From: Lachnoclostridium sp. UBA1175
GTDB taxonomy: Bacteria > Bacillota > Clostridia > Lachnospirales > Lachnospiraceae
Assembly (NCBI GenBank): GCA_002311665.1
Contig: DBYX01000007.1
Span: 62,001 to 126,000, forward strand
Reading direction: 5' to 3'
DNA length: 64,000 bases
Part shown: piece after piece, positions 1 to 8,765 of the stretch
How the letters are laid out: each line of letters starts with the position of its first letter
How positions within the stretch are numbered: position 1 is the first letter of the stretch
Notes under the pieces: model-generated
What the model was told of the DNA's origin: nothing
The model's database searches: none
Seen by the model: the letters and a program-made list of their open reading frames with translations, nothing else
Position numbers and translations under genes: made by a program

Positions 1-1869
1 GAACAATTGAAGCGCGAACGTCTCGGCCGTGCGACCTTCCTTCCGCTGCGTGAGATCCGCGCGAAGAAAGATGAGTTCGAGGACGATGTGTTCAAGGAGA
101 CGGGCGTTCTCGGGATCGCCTCGGAGCTGGTGAGCACGGAGGAGCAGTACAAGGAGGCAGCCGCGTATCTTCTCGGCAGGTTCCTTGTCGTCGACACGAT
201 CGATCACGCGATCGCTCTGGAGAAGAAGTATCGCCAGAAGCTGCGTGTCGTGACGCTCGAGGGTGAGTTGTTCGCACCCGGCGGCGCTGTGTCCGGCGGT
301 GCGTTCCGCAATTCCGGCAACCTTCTCGGACGCCGGCGTGAGGCCGAGGAGTCGGAGAAAGAATTTTACGAGCGCAGGAAGGAAGCCGACGCCTGCGAGA
401 GAACGGTCACGAGATACCGCAAGGAGCGCGAGGCGCTCCGCAATGAGCAGGAGATCGCGCGCGGCGCGCTGCAGGAGAAGATCGTGGCGCACAACACCGC
501 GGAGATGAATCTGCAGCATGTGCGCGAGCAGAACGGCGGACTTCTGGACACCCGCGACCAGCTCAAGAAGGAGGTTGCGAACGCGGAGGCACAGATGGAG
601 ACCATCCGCGAGAACAACCGTAAACTGCAGGAACAGATCGAGATCAATGAGCAGCAGAGCGAGAAGGACCGCGAGACTGCAGACCGTCTGCACGCCGAGA
701 TGGAGGAGATCCGCGGGCGTCAGGACGAGGCGAGCGCGGAGGCGGTGCGCACGCTGACGGAGTACAACGGACTTCTTCAGAGCGTGGAGTACCAGCGCGA
801 CACGGGCGAGCGGATCGAGCGTGAGAGCGCGCAGCTCGCGAAGGAGCTGAAGGAAGCGGAGCAAAACAACGCCGAGGCCAAGCGCGAGATCGGTGAGCGC
901 GAGGCATCGATCCGTGAGATTGAGGAGCGGCAGTGCGAGCTGCAGCGTGACATCCAGAACACGGAGACGCAGATCGCGGAACTCACGGCGCTTGCGGAGG
1001 ATATCACGAAGCAGAACCGCGACTTCTTCGAGCGGAGAGAGAGCCTGTCCCGCCAGATGTCCTCGCTCGACAAGGAGCAGTACCGTCTGCAGAACCAGAA
1101 GGAAAAAATGGAGGACCAGCTCGACTCTCTTACGCGCTATATGTGGGATGAGTACGGTCTGACTTACACGCAGGCATGCGAGCATCGCAGCGAGGAGTAC
1201 GACAACGCGACGCTCAACCGCAAGGCGGTTTACGAATTGAAGAACAAGATCCGCGGACTCGGCAATGTCAATGTCGACGCGATCGAGGAATACCGTGACG
1301 CCAAGGAGCGCTACGAGTTCCTGACCGGCCAGCGGAAGGATATCATCGACGCCGAGACGACGCTGTCGGGCATCATCTCCGCATTGGACGAGGAGATGCG
1401 CAAGCAGTTCACGGAGACGTTCGAGCAGTTGAAGACGCGCTTCGACCGCGTGTTCCGTGAGCTGTTCGGAGGCGGCAAGACGACGCTTTCGCTCAGTGAG
1501 GGCGAGGATGTGCTTGAGGCCGGTGTGCTGATCAACGTGCAGCCGCCGGGCAAGAAACTGCAGAATATGATGCAGCTTTCCGGCGGTGAGAAAGCGCTCA
1601 CGGCAATCGCGCTTCTCTTCGCGATCCTGGATCTGAAGCCGTCGCCGTTCTGCCTTCTCGACGAGATCGAGGCGGCGCTCGACGACTCCAACGTCGGCCG
1701 TTTTGCGCAGTATCTGCGCAAGCTTTCCGGTGAGACGCAGTTCATCGTGATCACGCACCGACGCGGTACGATGGCCGCCGCAGAGGCTCTGTACGGCATC
1801 ACGATGCAGGAGAAGGGTATCTCGACGCTTGTCTCGGTCAACCTGATCGAGAGCGAGCTGGATCAGTGA
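1..1869 (+). CDS. smc: Chromosome segregation ATPase SMC, C-terminal part (5' end outside window)
   Basis: Structural maintenance of chromosomes protein, the ATPase core of the Smc-ScpAB condensin that compacts and segregates the chromosome. The frame is open from base 1 and 622 residues are visible, a little over half of the usual ~1180, so the N-terminal Walker A head and first coiled coil lie outside. Visible in order: the last part of the hinge (about residues 1-100, with a Gly-rich GGAVSGG turn), a long charged coiled coil (about 105-460) and the C-terminal head. The head shows the ABC signature LSGGEK near residue 526 and Walker B CLLDEIEAALDD near 551, followed by an ITHRRG switch. ftsY follows 61 bp downstream, the common Firmicutes order. 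Identification is certain; only the partial extent is a limit. Confidence 0.97.
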   Translation, partial: EQLKRERLGRATFLPLREIRAKKDEFEDDVFKETGVLGIASELVSTEEQYKEAAAYLLGRFLVVDTIDHAIALEKKYRQKLRVVTLEGELFAPGGAVSGGAFRNSGNLLGRRREAEESEKEFYERRKEADACERTVTRYRKEREALRNEQEIARGALQEKIVAHNTAEMNLQHVREQNGGLLDTRDQLKKEVANAEAQMETIRENNRKLQEQIEINEQQSEKDRETADRLHAEMEEIRGRQDEASAEAVRTLTEYNGLLQSVEYQRDTGERIERESAQLAKELKEAEQNNAEAKREIGEREASIREIEERQCELQRDIQNTETQIAELTALAEDITKQNRDFFERRESLSRQMSSLDKEQYRLQNQKEKMEDQLDSLTRYMWDEYGLTYTQACEHRSEEYDNATLNRKAVYELKNKIRGLGNVNVDAIEEYRDAKERYEFLTGQRKDIIDAETTLSGIISALDEEMRKQFTETFEQLKTRFDRVFRELFGGGKTTLSLSEGEDVLEAGVLINVQPPGKKLQNMMQLSGGEKALTAIALLFAILDLKPSPFCLLDEIEAALDDSNVGRFAQYLRKLSGETQFIVITHRRGTMAAAEALYGITMQEKGISTLVSVNLIESELDQ

Positions 1870-1930
1870 GACCGGAGCGACCGTTACGCTCGCAAAAAGA
1901 TAACGGATTAAGTGGTTCGGAGGAACGAGG

Positions 1931-3178
1931 ATGTTTTTTTGGAGAAAGAAAAAGAAACCGGAGGAGGAACTTCCGGAGGAATTGCAGGATGCGGAGGTAG
2001 GATCCGGGGACGCCGTATCGGAGGCGTATGACGAGGAAACGGCCGGTGACGCGGTGAGCGCGTTCGAAGGCTTCAAGAGCGAAGCGTCGGCGGAGGCGAC
2101 TCCGGACGAAAGCGCAGACGCGGAAGCTGCATATGACGCGGAAGCCGCGGACAACGCGGACAACGCGGAGGACGCATATGACGCGGGAGGCGATGACGAT
2201 GCGGAAGTCGCGGATGATGCGGACAATGCGCAGGACGAGGAGGAGCCGGTCAAGAAGAAAGGCTTCTTCAAGCGACTCTTCGCGGGGATGAGCAAGACGA
2301 GAAGCAGCCTTGCGGACGGTCTCCGCTCGCTCTTCGGAGGCAGCAGGATCGACGATGATTTCTACGAGGAGCTCGAGGAGATCCTGATCATGGCCGATCT
2401 CGGTGTCACCACGACGGAGGGGATCCTCGAGGGACTCCGCGCGAAGGTGAAGGAACAGCATATCAAGGAGCCTGCGGAATGCCGGCAGCTGTTGATGGAT
2501 ACGATCCGTGAGCAGATGGCAGTTCCGGAGGACGCATACGAATTCGAGAACAAGCCTTCGGTGATCCTGATGGTCGGTGTGAACGGCGTTGGTAAGACGA
2601 CGACAGCCGGCAAGATCGCGGGATCGCTCAAGGCGGACGGCAAGAGAGTGCTCCTGGCGGCCGCGGACACGTTCCGCGCGGCGGCGACAGAGCAGCTTGT
2701 GGAGTGGTCGCACCGCGCCGGCTGCGAGATCATCGCGGCGAAGGAGGGCGCTGACCCCGCGGCAGTTGTATTTGACGCAGTGACGGCGGCCAAGGCGCGC
2801 AAGGCGGACGTGCTGATCTGCGACACGGCGGGCCGGCTTCACAACAAGAAGAACCTGATGGACGAGCTCGGCAAGATCAACCGCGTGATCGACCGCGAGT
2901 ACCCCGACGCGCACCGCGAGACCTTCGTCGTGCTGGACGGCACGACCGGACAGAACGCGCTTGTGCAGGCGAGGGAGTTCAACGAGATCGCAGACATCAC
3001 CGGGATCGTCATCACAAAACTCGACGGTACGGCCAAGGGCGGTATCGCGATCGCAATCCAGAAGGAACTGGGTATCCCGGTCAAATACATCGGTGTCGGC
3101 GAGAAGATCGACGACATGCAGAAATTCGATCCGGACGCGTTTGTCGAGGCGCTGTTCGAGCCGGTCGGAGAAGAATGA
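1931..3178 (+). CDS. ftsY: Signal recognition particle receptor FtsY
   Basis: SRP receptor GTPase that docks ribosome-nascent chain-Ffh complexes at the membrane for co-translational insertion. 415 residues. The first ~20 residues are Lys/Glu-rich, and residues ~20-110 form an acidic, Ala/Asp-rich A domain with repeated DAE/DNAD units. The NG domain follows: G1 GVNGVGKTT (~216-224), DTFRAAA, G3 DTAGR (~298-302), G4 TKLDG (~362-366), and the FtsY-type C-terminus IGVGEKIDDMQKF. The ATG at 1931 follows GGAGGAACGAGG. It is probably co-transcribed with smc, since no promoter is visible in the 61-bp gap, and ends at the terminator at 3187. The acidic A domain is poorly conserved between species, so its repeats are not remarkable. 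Confidence 0.97.
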   Translation: MFFWRKKKKPEEELPEELQDAEVGSGDAVSEAYDEETAGDAVSAFEGFKSEASAEATPDESADAEAAYDAEAADNADNAEDAYDAGGDDDAEVADDADNAQDEEEPVKKKGFFKRLFAGMSKTRSSLADGLRSLFGGSRIDDDFYEELEEILIMADLGVTTTEGILEGLRAKVKEQHIKEPAECRQLLMDTIREQMAVPEDAYEFENKPSVILMVGVNGVGKTTTAGKIAGSLKADGKRVLLAAADTFRAAATEQLVEWSHRAGCEIIAAKEGADPAAVVFDAVTAAKARKADVLICDTAGRLHNKKNLMDELGKINRVIDREYPDAHRETFVVLDGTTGQNALVQAREFNEIADITGIVITKLDGTAKGGIAIAIQKELGIPVKYIGVGEKIDDMQKFDPDAFVEALFEPVGEE

Positions 3179-3186
3179 TTTCATCG

Positions 3187-3220
3187 CAGCCGCGGAGGGA
3201 ATTCGCGGCTGTGTTTTTTT
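3187..3220 (+). terminator. Intrinsic terminator after ftsY
   Basis: Inverted repeat CAGCCGCG (3187-3194) / CGCGGCTG (3204-3211) followed by a run of seven T. It closes the smc-ftsY transcript. Confidence 0.85.
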
Positions 3221-3306
3221 ATGCGAAAAAACAGCGGGATTTTTGGCAATATGCCGATATTTTCCAATGTTTGCGATAGTTTTTTCAATTCCGAAAGAAC
3301 AGATTA

Positions 3307-3335
3307 TTGACTTGTAATCCGATAGTTGCTACACT
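3307..3335 (+). promoter_or_regulatory. SigA-type promoter of the zinc-ribbon array
   Basis: -35 TTGACT (3307-3312), 17-bp spacer, -10 TACACT (3330-3335). The leader to the first start codon is about 80 nt and AT-richer than the genes. No other promoter was seen before 12422, so the three paralogues may share this one. Confidence 0.6.
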
Positions 3336-3420
3336 GAATTTATCCCGTAATTTCGGTTGCGGAAGAGGAGATCGAAGAACGACAGTTTAGCGAGAAAAAA
3401 CCGACCAGGAGGTATACATC

Positions 3421-4860
3421 ATGGCATTTTGCGTAAAATGTGGCAAGTTGTTGGCGGATGACGCGGCTTTTTGTACGGCTTGCGGAACCCCTGTAAATCC
3501 TGTTCCCGCGGCGAATCCGTATGCGGCTCCGGCGAATCCCGTTCCGGCACAGCCTGCGGCGGATCCTGCGCCGGTAAATCCCGTTCCGGTAAATCCCGTT
3601 CCGATGCAGCCTGCTGCGGTTGATCCCGCGCCGGTTGGGGCGGTTGCGGAGGCGGTGACGACACCGGTGACGCCCGCGGCACCGATGCCGGAAAGCGCAC
3701 CCGTGTATGAAGCGCCGGTGATGCCGGACAGCGCACCCATGTATGCAACTCCGGCGATGCCGGACAGCACACCCGTGTACGCAGCGCCGGTAATTCCTGA
3801 CAGTGCTCCGGTGTATGCTGCGCCGGCTCCGGACAGTGCACCTGTGTATGCCGCACCGACGATGCCGACTCAGAACTATGCGCCGGTGTATCCCAATCCC
3901 GTAAACCCGGCTCCGATGGGGACACCCCAGGGAGCCCTGCCGATTATGAGCGCGCCGAACATTGTGCCGGCGGGCGAGCGGAAGAAGAGCAAGGCGCCGA
4001 TCATCACACTCATCGCGGTTCTCGGACTTGCGGTGCTCGGGATCGTGCTGTTCTTCGTGTTCCGCAAGAGCGAGACGGAGAAGATCGCCGAAGCGTTCCA
4101 GAACACTCTGTTCGCGGAGAGCTTCACTGTCGACGGTCGTCTCAGATACCGCAGGGACGACATCAAATTCAGCGGCGAGATCATCGGCAGCAAGAAGTAC
4201 AAACAGTTTTATTTTGTGATGAAGGACGGCGAATACACGGACTGCTTCTCGTATGTCAACGAGCGTGTCCTTGAGAAATACAGTTACGAAGACTATTACT
4301 ACGGCGATGAGATCCGCTTCCGTGAAGATAACATCAACGAGGATGATATCGAGATTCTGGATATGATCTGCATGCGTGACTGGCGAGGTTTCCTGGACAA
4401 GTTCGATGAGGAGGAAGACCTCGACAAATACTGCAAGAACCTTGATGAAGCCCCGGAGATCCTGTACAGGCTCCTCGAGGATTGCGTGAAGAACAAGGAC
4501 GATGCAGGGTTCCTCAAGGATGCGTCGAAGAAGGGCAACGAGTACACCTTCGTGATCAATGTCGTCAAACTTGTCCGCGCGTTGAAGAAGGATTACGGCC
4601 TGAAGGTCGACTCCGATCTTTACGACGATATTATGGATGAGCTGGACAGATATGAGATCGGGGACGCCGAAGTGACTTTTGAGATCGAGGACAAGTATGT
4701 CACGAGGATTTCGGTGGAGTTTGAGTACGACGGAAACACGATGGAAGGTTACGTGGAGTTCTCCGGTTTCAACGAGCTTGACGGAAAGAAGAGCCGCGCC
4801 GCGAAGTTGGAGCGCGATGCCGACGAATATTTTGAAGATCGCCGCAGATATGACTGGTGA
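3421..4860 (+). CDS. Zinc-ribbon / single-TM protein with Pro-Ala repeat stalk (short paralogue)
   Basis: Function unknown. 479 residues. An N-terminal zinc ribbon has Cys4, Cys7, Cys18 and Cys21. A Pro/Ala/Val-rich stretch (~24-185) follows and contains six ~12-residue repeats of the type MPDSAPVYAAPV. One membrane helix lies at ~191-213 (ending FFVFRKSE), then an acidic domain of ~265 residues. By the positive-inside rule (KKSK before the helix, but RKSE after it) the zinc ribbon is probably cytoplasmic and the C-terminal domain outside. The C-terminal domain matches the domain of the same position in the next two genes (for example FSGEIIGS, LKKDYGLKVDSDLYDD), so this is the short member of a paralogous trio, lacking the solute-binding domains. 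The start follows AGGAGGTATACATC. Zinc ribbon-TM-outer domain proteins such as TcaA are known in Firmicutes, but the outer domain here is not recognised. Confidence 0.85.
   Translation: MAFCVKCGKLLADDAAFCTACGTPVNPVPAANPYAAPANPVPAQPAADPAPVNPVPVNPVPMQPAAVDPAPVGAVAEAVTTPVTPAAPMPESAPVYEAPVMPDSAPMYATPAMPDSTPVYAAPVIPDSAPVYAAPAPDSAPVYAAPTMPTQNYAPVYPNPVNPAPMGTPQGALPIMSAPNIVPAGERKKSKAPIITLIAVLGLAVLGIVLFFVFRKSETEKIAEAFQNTLFAESFTVDGRLRYRRDDIKFSGEIIGSKKYKQFYFVMKDGEYTDCFSYVNERVLEKYSYEDYYYGDEIRFREDNINEDDIEILDMICMRDWRGFLDKFDEEEDLDKYCKNLDEAPEILYRLLEDCVKNKDDAGFLKDASKKGNEYTFVINVVKLVRALKKDYGLKVDSDLYDDIMDELDRYEIGDAEVTFEIEDKYVTRISVEFEYDGNTMEGYVEFSGFNELDGKKSRAAKLERDADEYFEDRRRYDW
3685..3888 (+). repeat. In-frame 36-bp tandem repeats
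   Basis: About six degenerate 36-bp units coding for (M/I)PDSAPVYAAP(V/A/T). One unit lacks a codon and the last one diverges. They form the stalk of the first zinc-ribbon protein and would be prone to length change. Confidence 0.75.
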
Positions 4861-4892
4861 TCCGGAAACAGTATTGATAGGAGGGGATGGAG

Positions 4893-7800
4893 ATGATTTA
4901 CTGTAAGAAGTGCGGGAAAATGCTCGCGGATGACGCGAGATTCTGCGACGTCTGCGGGACGATGACGGACGCAGCGGCACCGGCTCCGGCCGCGCCTGTG
5001 GCACCTGTGCCGGTTGCATCGGTGGAACCGGCCCCGGCAGCACCTGCGGCGCCTGCACCGGTAGCGGCGGAACCCGCTGCTCCGGCAGCGATGTACGCGG
5101 CTCCCGCTGAACCCGCGGCAGCACCTGCGGCGCCGGTAACCGAGACGAAGAGCGGCAAGAGCAAGCTTCCGCTGATCATCATCGGTGTTGTATTGGCGCT
5201 TGCAGTCATCGGAACCGTGCTTTATTTTGTGCTGCGCAAGGGCAACGAGGAGGAGAAGAGTAAGGAAGGCGAGAAGCTGAAGACGGCGATCCAGAAGACT
5301 CTGAAGACAGAGAGTCTGCTCTGCGAGGGAACGGTAACCGTAGGAAAGACAGTGTACAAGGTCAGCGGAGAGTTTGTCGGCAGCAAGGATACGCATACGC
5401 TCTATCTGGAAAGCGACACAGAGACGACGTTCGGCGATAACATTCAGGCGTATGCTTTCATCGGAGACAAGCTGTTGCTCAAGAGGTCGTATTCTCTCAT
5501 CGACACGCTGCATTATTACGAGTACGACATTCCCGAGGATGCGCGCGATGCCGTCAACAAGCTTTGTGAGAGGAATCTCCTCGAGGCGGCGAAAGCCTCG
5601 TTCATGGTCGACGGTGTCAAGGTGTCGGCCGACAGCGAGCTGAAGAACTACTGTGAAAACTATGAGGAACTTCCGAACGCTCTCCTCAAGGCTTTGGAGG
5701 ACAGCGTCAATAGCGGAAGCGATCTGTCGTTTGTGAAGAAACTCAGCAAGGAAGATAACGGTTATACGATCGTGATCGATCCCGCGAAGCTTCTCAAGGC
5801 GCTTGACAACGACTACGGCGTCAAGCTTAACAAGAATTTATACGACGAGCTGGCGGAAGCGGTGGAGAAGAACGAGATCAGCGAGGTGAAGTTGGATTTC
5901 GTGCTCGACGGCGAATTTGTCACCGGCATCTCGGCGAAGGCCGAGGACGGGGAAGTATCACTGAAGGCCGACTTTAAGTTCACGGACATCACCGGCATCG
6001 AGGCCGGCAAGACTGCCGCGGACAAACTTGCCAAAGAGGTGAAGGAATACGAGGAAGAGCAGCAGAGACTGATTGACGAGCGCAAGAAGCAGTACGGTTA
6101 CGACGGGGAGATCCCGGATGAGCTGACGATGTGGTGCATTTCCACGAAGAGTGATTCTACGCGTCAGGCCTACGAGATGGCGATCCGCGATATGCAGTTG
6201 AAATATCCGGATGTGGAACTGAAATGGGAAGCCGTTGAAAACCAGTCGTACAGGATCAAACTGCGCTCCGCAATGTACGGCGGAGAACTGCCGGACATCC
6301 TCTTCACATGGGCGCGCAACAGCACGCTGAAGGAGTTTGCGGAGATGGGCAAGCTGTACTGCCTGGATGACGCGTACGAACAATATGCGAAGGGCTCTCT
6401 CCAGGAGAAAATGTGCAGAAACGCCACCGTGAACGGCCGGAAGTACGCCATTCCGACGGCGATGAATGTGGTAACCCTCTTTGCCAATATGGACATCCTC
6501 AAGCAGGTGGGCTATACCGCAGTGCCGAACACGTACGATGAGCTGATGAAATGTTGTGACGTGCTGGTCGCAGCGGGCTATGTACCGTTCGGGCTTTCCA
6601 TCAAGGAAGACTGGTGCATTTCGGAGTATCTGGAGCCCATCATGAAGAGCGTCTGCGGCGCCGAGAAACTGGATGCGATCTTCCACGGAAACGCAGACTG
6701 GTACGACGGTGAGATCGCGGGTGCGGTCGACATTTTCCGCGAGATGGTCTCGAAGGGCTATTTTGATACGAAGGCCTGGAACAACAATAACGACCAGGTG
6801 AGATACGAGTTCACGGAAGGTCGGTACGCGTTCTACATGAACGGAAGCTGGAACTGCCCGAATTTCTCGGAGGTGGGTTACGATATTGTTACGGCGGAAT
6901 TCCCGGTCATCAACTCCGATAAGGCAAGGGAAGGACAGATGATCGGCGGACCTTTGGATTCGCTTGCCGTATCCGCATCGTCCAAATATGCGGGCTTTGC
7001 GGCGAAGTATGCGTTCGAACTGGCACAGCTGGTCACGAAGTACGAATACCTCACGGGATGCGGTTTCCCGTCGTGGTCGATCGACTACGACGACTCGAAC
7101 CTCAATCCTCTGTCGCGCAATATGGCGCGTAAAATCCTGGACAGCGATTATCTCGTTATGTACGGCGACACGATGCTCGAGGAAGAGGATGTCGAGGCAT
7201 ATTACAGCGCATATGACAATCTGAAATACAACCTTGATTTTTATGACGGAAAGGAGTTTGTAACACAGCTCAACCGTTCGGAATTTGCCGACGAACCGCT
7301 TGAGGTCTACCGTGTGGGCGAAAAACAGGGCGACTACGGGAAGAGAGATCTCAAGGGACTGGAGGTCGTCATATCCGACTGGTGGACGCATTCCGACTAT
7401 GATACGCCGATCAGCTACCAGGACGAGCTGTTCTGGGAATGGCAGCACGCTCAGGAGAAGAAGTACAATTACAGGATCGTGCGCCATGGGTCCGGATATC
7501 CGGATCCGGATATGAGCAGCGGCTACAATTGGGGCAATCAGGCGGAGGTGAATCTCCTTGCGATCGTGAACAATATGCCGCTCGGCAGCATTCTTGCGTT
7601 CGATTACCGTTTCATCGGCGCGCTGATGGCCACTGAGGAGATGCTTTTCTGCAATGTTGCCGATCTTGATGAGTTTGATTTCAGCGACAAAAAGTGGAAT
7701 CAGACGACGCTCGACCTCATGACCATCAAGCAAGGTGTCTACGGGTGGAGCATCGGAATGGAGCCGTCGACGGGCATCTTCTTCAACAGGCAGTTGATGG

Positions 7801-8675
7801 ATGCAACTCTCGGCGCAGGCGCTTCCGACAAGCCTTACGATCTTCAGGCAAGCGGAAAATGGACCTGGGACGAGTTCAAGTCGCTCGCCAAGTCCCTCTG
7901 CAAGAAGGACGCGAACGGCAAGCAGATCCAGTACGGCGTGGCAGGACAGCAGTCGGTATTCTTCGAGATGGCATGGCTTTCCAACGGGCACGAGCTGATC
8001 TCAAAAGATGACGCGACAGGCAGGTTCATCAACAATGCGACGAGCAAGGAGATCTTGTCGGATGCGGAATGGGCGTTCTCCTTCTACGAAGAAGGGATCA
8101 CGCGCAGACAGACCAAGAAGGAGAAGGAAGACGGCGTCTGGAACTATTTTGACAATATGTATGCGAAGAAGGAAGCGGTCATGCTCATTTACGATGAGTA
8201 TAAGGCTTCGGAGCTTCTGAAACTCGATTTTGACTCCGGGTTCGTATGCTTCCCGAAGGGACCCAACGCGAGCGATTACGTGAGCGTTTCCAGGGATATC
8301 ATCTATGTGATCCCGAACTGCTATGAAACGTGGTCGATTCGTGCGGACATCGCATTCGCGTACAACATTTTTACGGATCCAGTGCCGAATGTCACTTCGG
8401 ATGATCCGGGTGCATGGAAACTGCAGTACGAATCACTGTTCAGAGACAGCCGCGCGGTCAATGAAACGCTCGATCTCATGCTCAACAGGAACAGGGTGGT
8501 GGCGGAGAGGAGTTATGTCGTCGACGGGCTCTGGGACAACAATACCGGCGTCGTTCAGAGTGCTCTCCTCTACAAGTTCGATGAAGAAGGGGTCACCCCG
8601 GGTAAGCTGCTTGGTTCGGTAAGCCCGGAGATTCAGCAGTATATCGACGAATTCGCTGCGAAGCGATTGAAATAA
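4893..8675 (+). CDS. Zinc-ribbon / TM protein with two tandem solute-binding domains
   Basis: 1260 residues. Order: zinc ribbon (Cys4, Cys7, Cys18, Cys21); Ala/Pro-rich linker (~24-85); one membrane helix (~91-113, then LRKGNEEE); outer domain shared with the neighbours (~115-400); first family-1 extracellular solute-binding domain (~409-805, with LTMWC, GELPDIL, FANMDIL, YAFYMNGSW); second, more divergent solute-binding domain (~822-1260, with ISDWW, GIFFN, WTWDEFK). Such domains normally feed sugars or peptides to an ABC transporter and are secreted or lipidated. Here they are held by a helix behind a predicted cytoplasmic zinc ribbon, and no permease or ATPase is nearby. The ATG at 4893 is chosen over that at 4887 because AGGAGG (4879-4884) lies 8 bp before it and because it matches the start of the paralogue. 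The gene begins 32 bp after the short paralogue. A sensing or capture role is inference. Confidence 0.85.
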   Translation: MIYCKKCGKMLADDARFCDVCGTMTDAAAPAPAAPVAPVPVASVEPAPAAPAAPAPVAAEPAAPAAMYAAPAEPAAAPAAPVTETKSGKSKLPLIIIGVVLALAVIGTVLYFVLRKGNEEEKSKEGEKLKTAIQKTLKTESLLCEGTVTVGKTVYKVSGEFVGSKDTHTLYLESDTETTFGDNIQAYAFIGDKLLLKRSYSLIDTLHYYEYDIPEDARDAVNKLCERNLLEAAKASFMVDGVKVSADSELKNYCENYEELPNALLKALEDSVNSGSDLSFVKKLSKEDNGYTIVIDPAKLLKALDNDYGVKLNKNLYDELAEAVEKNEISEVKLDFVLDGEFVTGISAKAEDGEVSLKADFKFTDITGIEAGKTAADKLAKEVKEYEEEQQRLIDERKKQYGYDGEIPDELTMWCISTKSDSTRQAYEMAIRDMQLKYPDVELKWEAVENQSYRIKLRSAMYGGELPDILFTWARNSTLKEFAEMGKLYCLDDAYEQYAKGSLQEKMCRNATVNGRKYAIPTAMNVVTLFANMDILKQVGYTAVPNTYDELMKCCDVLVAAGYVPFGLSIKEDWCISEYLEPIMKSVCGAEKLDAIFHGNADWYDGEIAGAVDIFREMVSKGYFDTKAWNNNNDQVRYEFTEGRYAFYMNGSWNCPNFSEVGYDIVTAEFPVINSDKAREGQMIGGPLDSLAVSASSKYAGFAAKYAFELAQLVTKYEYLTGCGFPSWSIDYDDSNLNPLSRNMARKILDSDYLVMYGDTMLEEEDVEAYYSAYDNLKYNLDFYDGKEFVTQLNRSEFADEPLEVYRVGEKQGDYGKRDLKGLEVVISDWWTHSDYDTPISYQDELFWEWQHAQEKKYNYRIVRHGSGYPDPDMSSGYNWGNQAEVNLLAIVNNMPLGSILAFDYRFIGALMATEEMLFCNVADLDEFDFSDKKWNQTTLDLMTIKQGVYGWSIGMEPSTGIFFNRQLMDATLGAGASDKPYDLQASGKWTWDEFKSLAKSLCKKDANGKQIQYGVAGQQSVFFEMAWLSNGHELISKDDATGRFINNATSKEILSDAEWAFSFYEEGITRRQTKKEKEDGVWNYFDNMYAKKEAVMLIYDEYKASELLKLDFDSGFVCFPKGPNASDYVSVSRDIIYVIPNCYETWSIRADIAFAYNIFTDPVPNVTSDDPGAWKLQYESLFRDSRAVNETLDLMLNRNRVVAERSYVVDGLWDNNTGVVQSALLYKFDEEGVTPGKLLGSVSPEIQQYIDEFAAKRLK

Positions 8676-8701
8676 GCTTGCCTCAACACAGAGAAAACAG
8701 A

Positions 8702-8726
8702 GGGGTTGTTCCGTCGGGACAACCCC
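8702..8726 (+). other. Intercistronic hairpin between the two long paralogues
   Basis: GGGGTTGT (8702-8709) pairs with ACAACCCC (8719-8726). No T run follows, so it is more likely an mRNA processing or stability hairpin than a terminator. Confidence 0.5.
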
Positions 8727-8765
8727 TTGTCCGAACAAAGAAAACCGGTCAAGGAGGACACAAAC

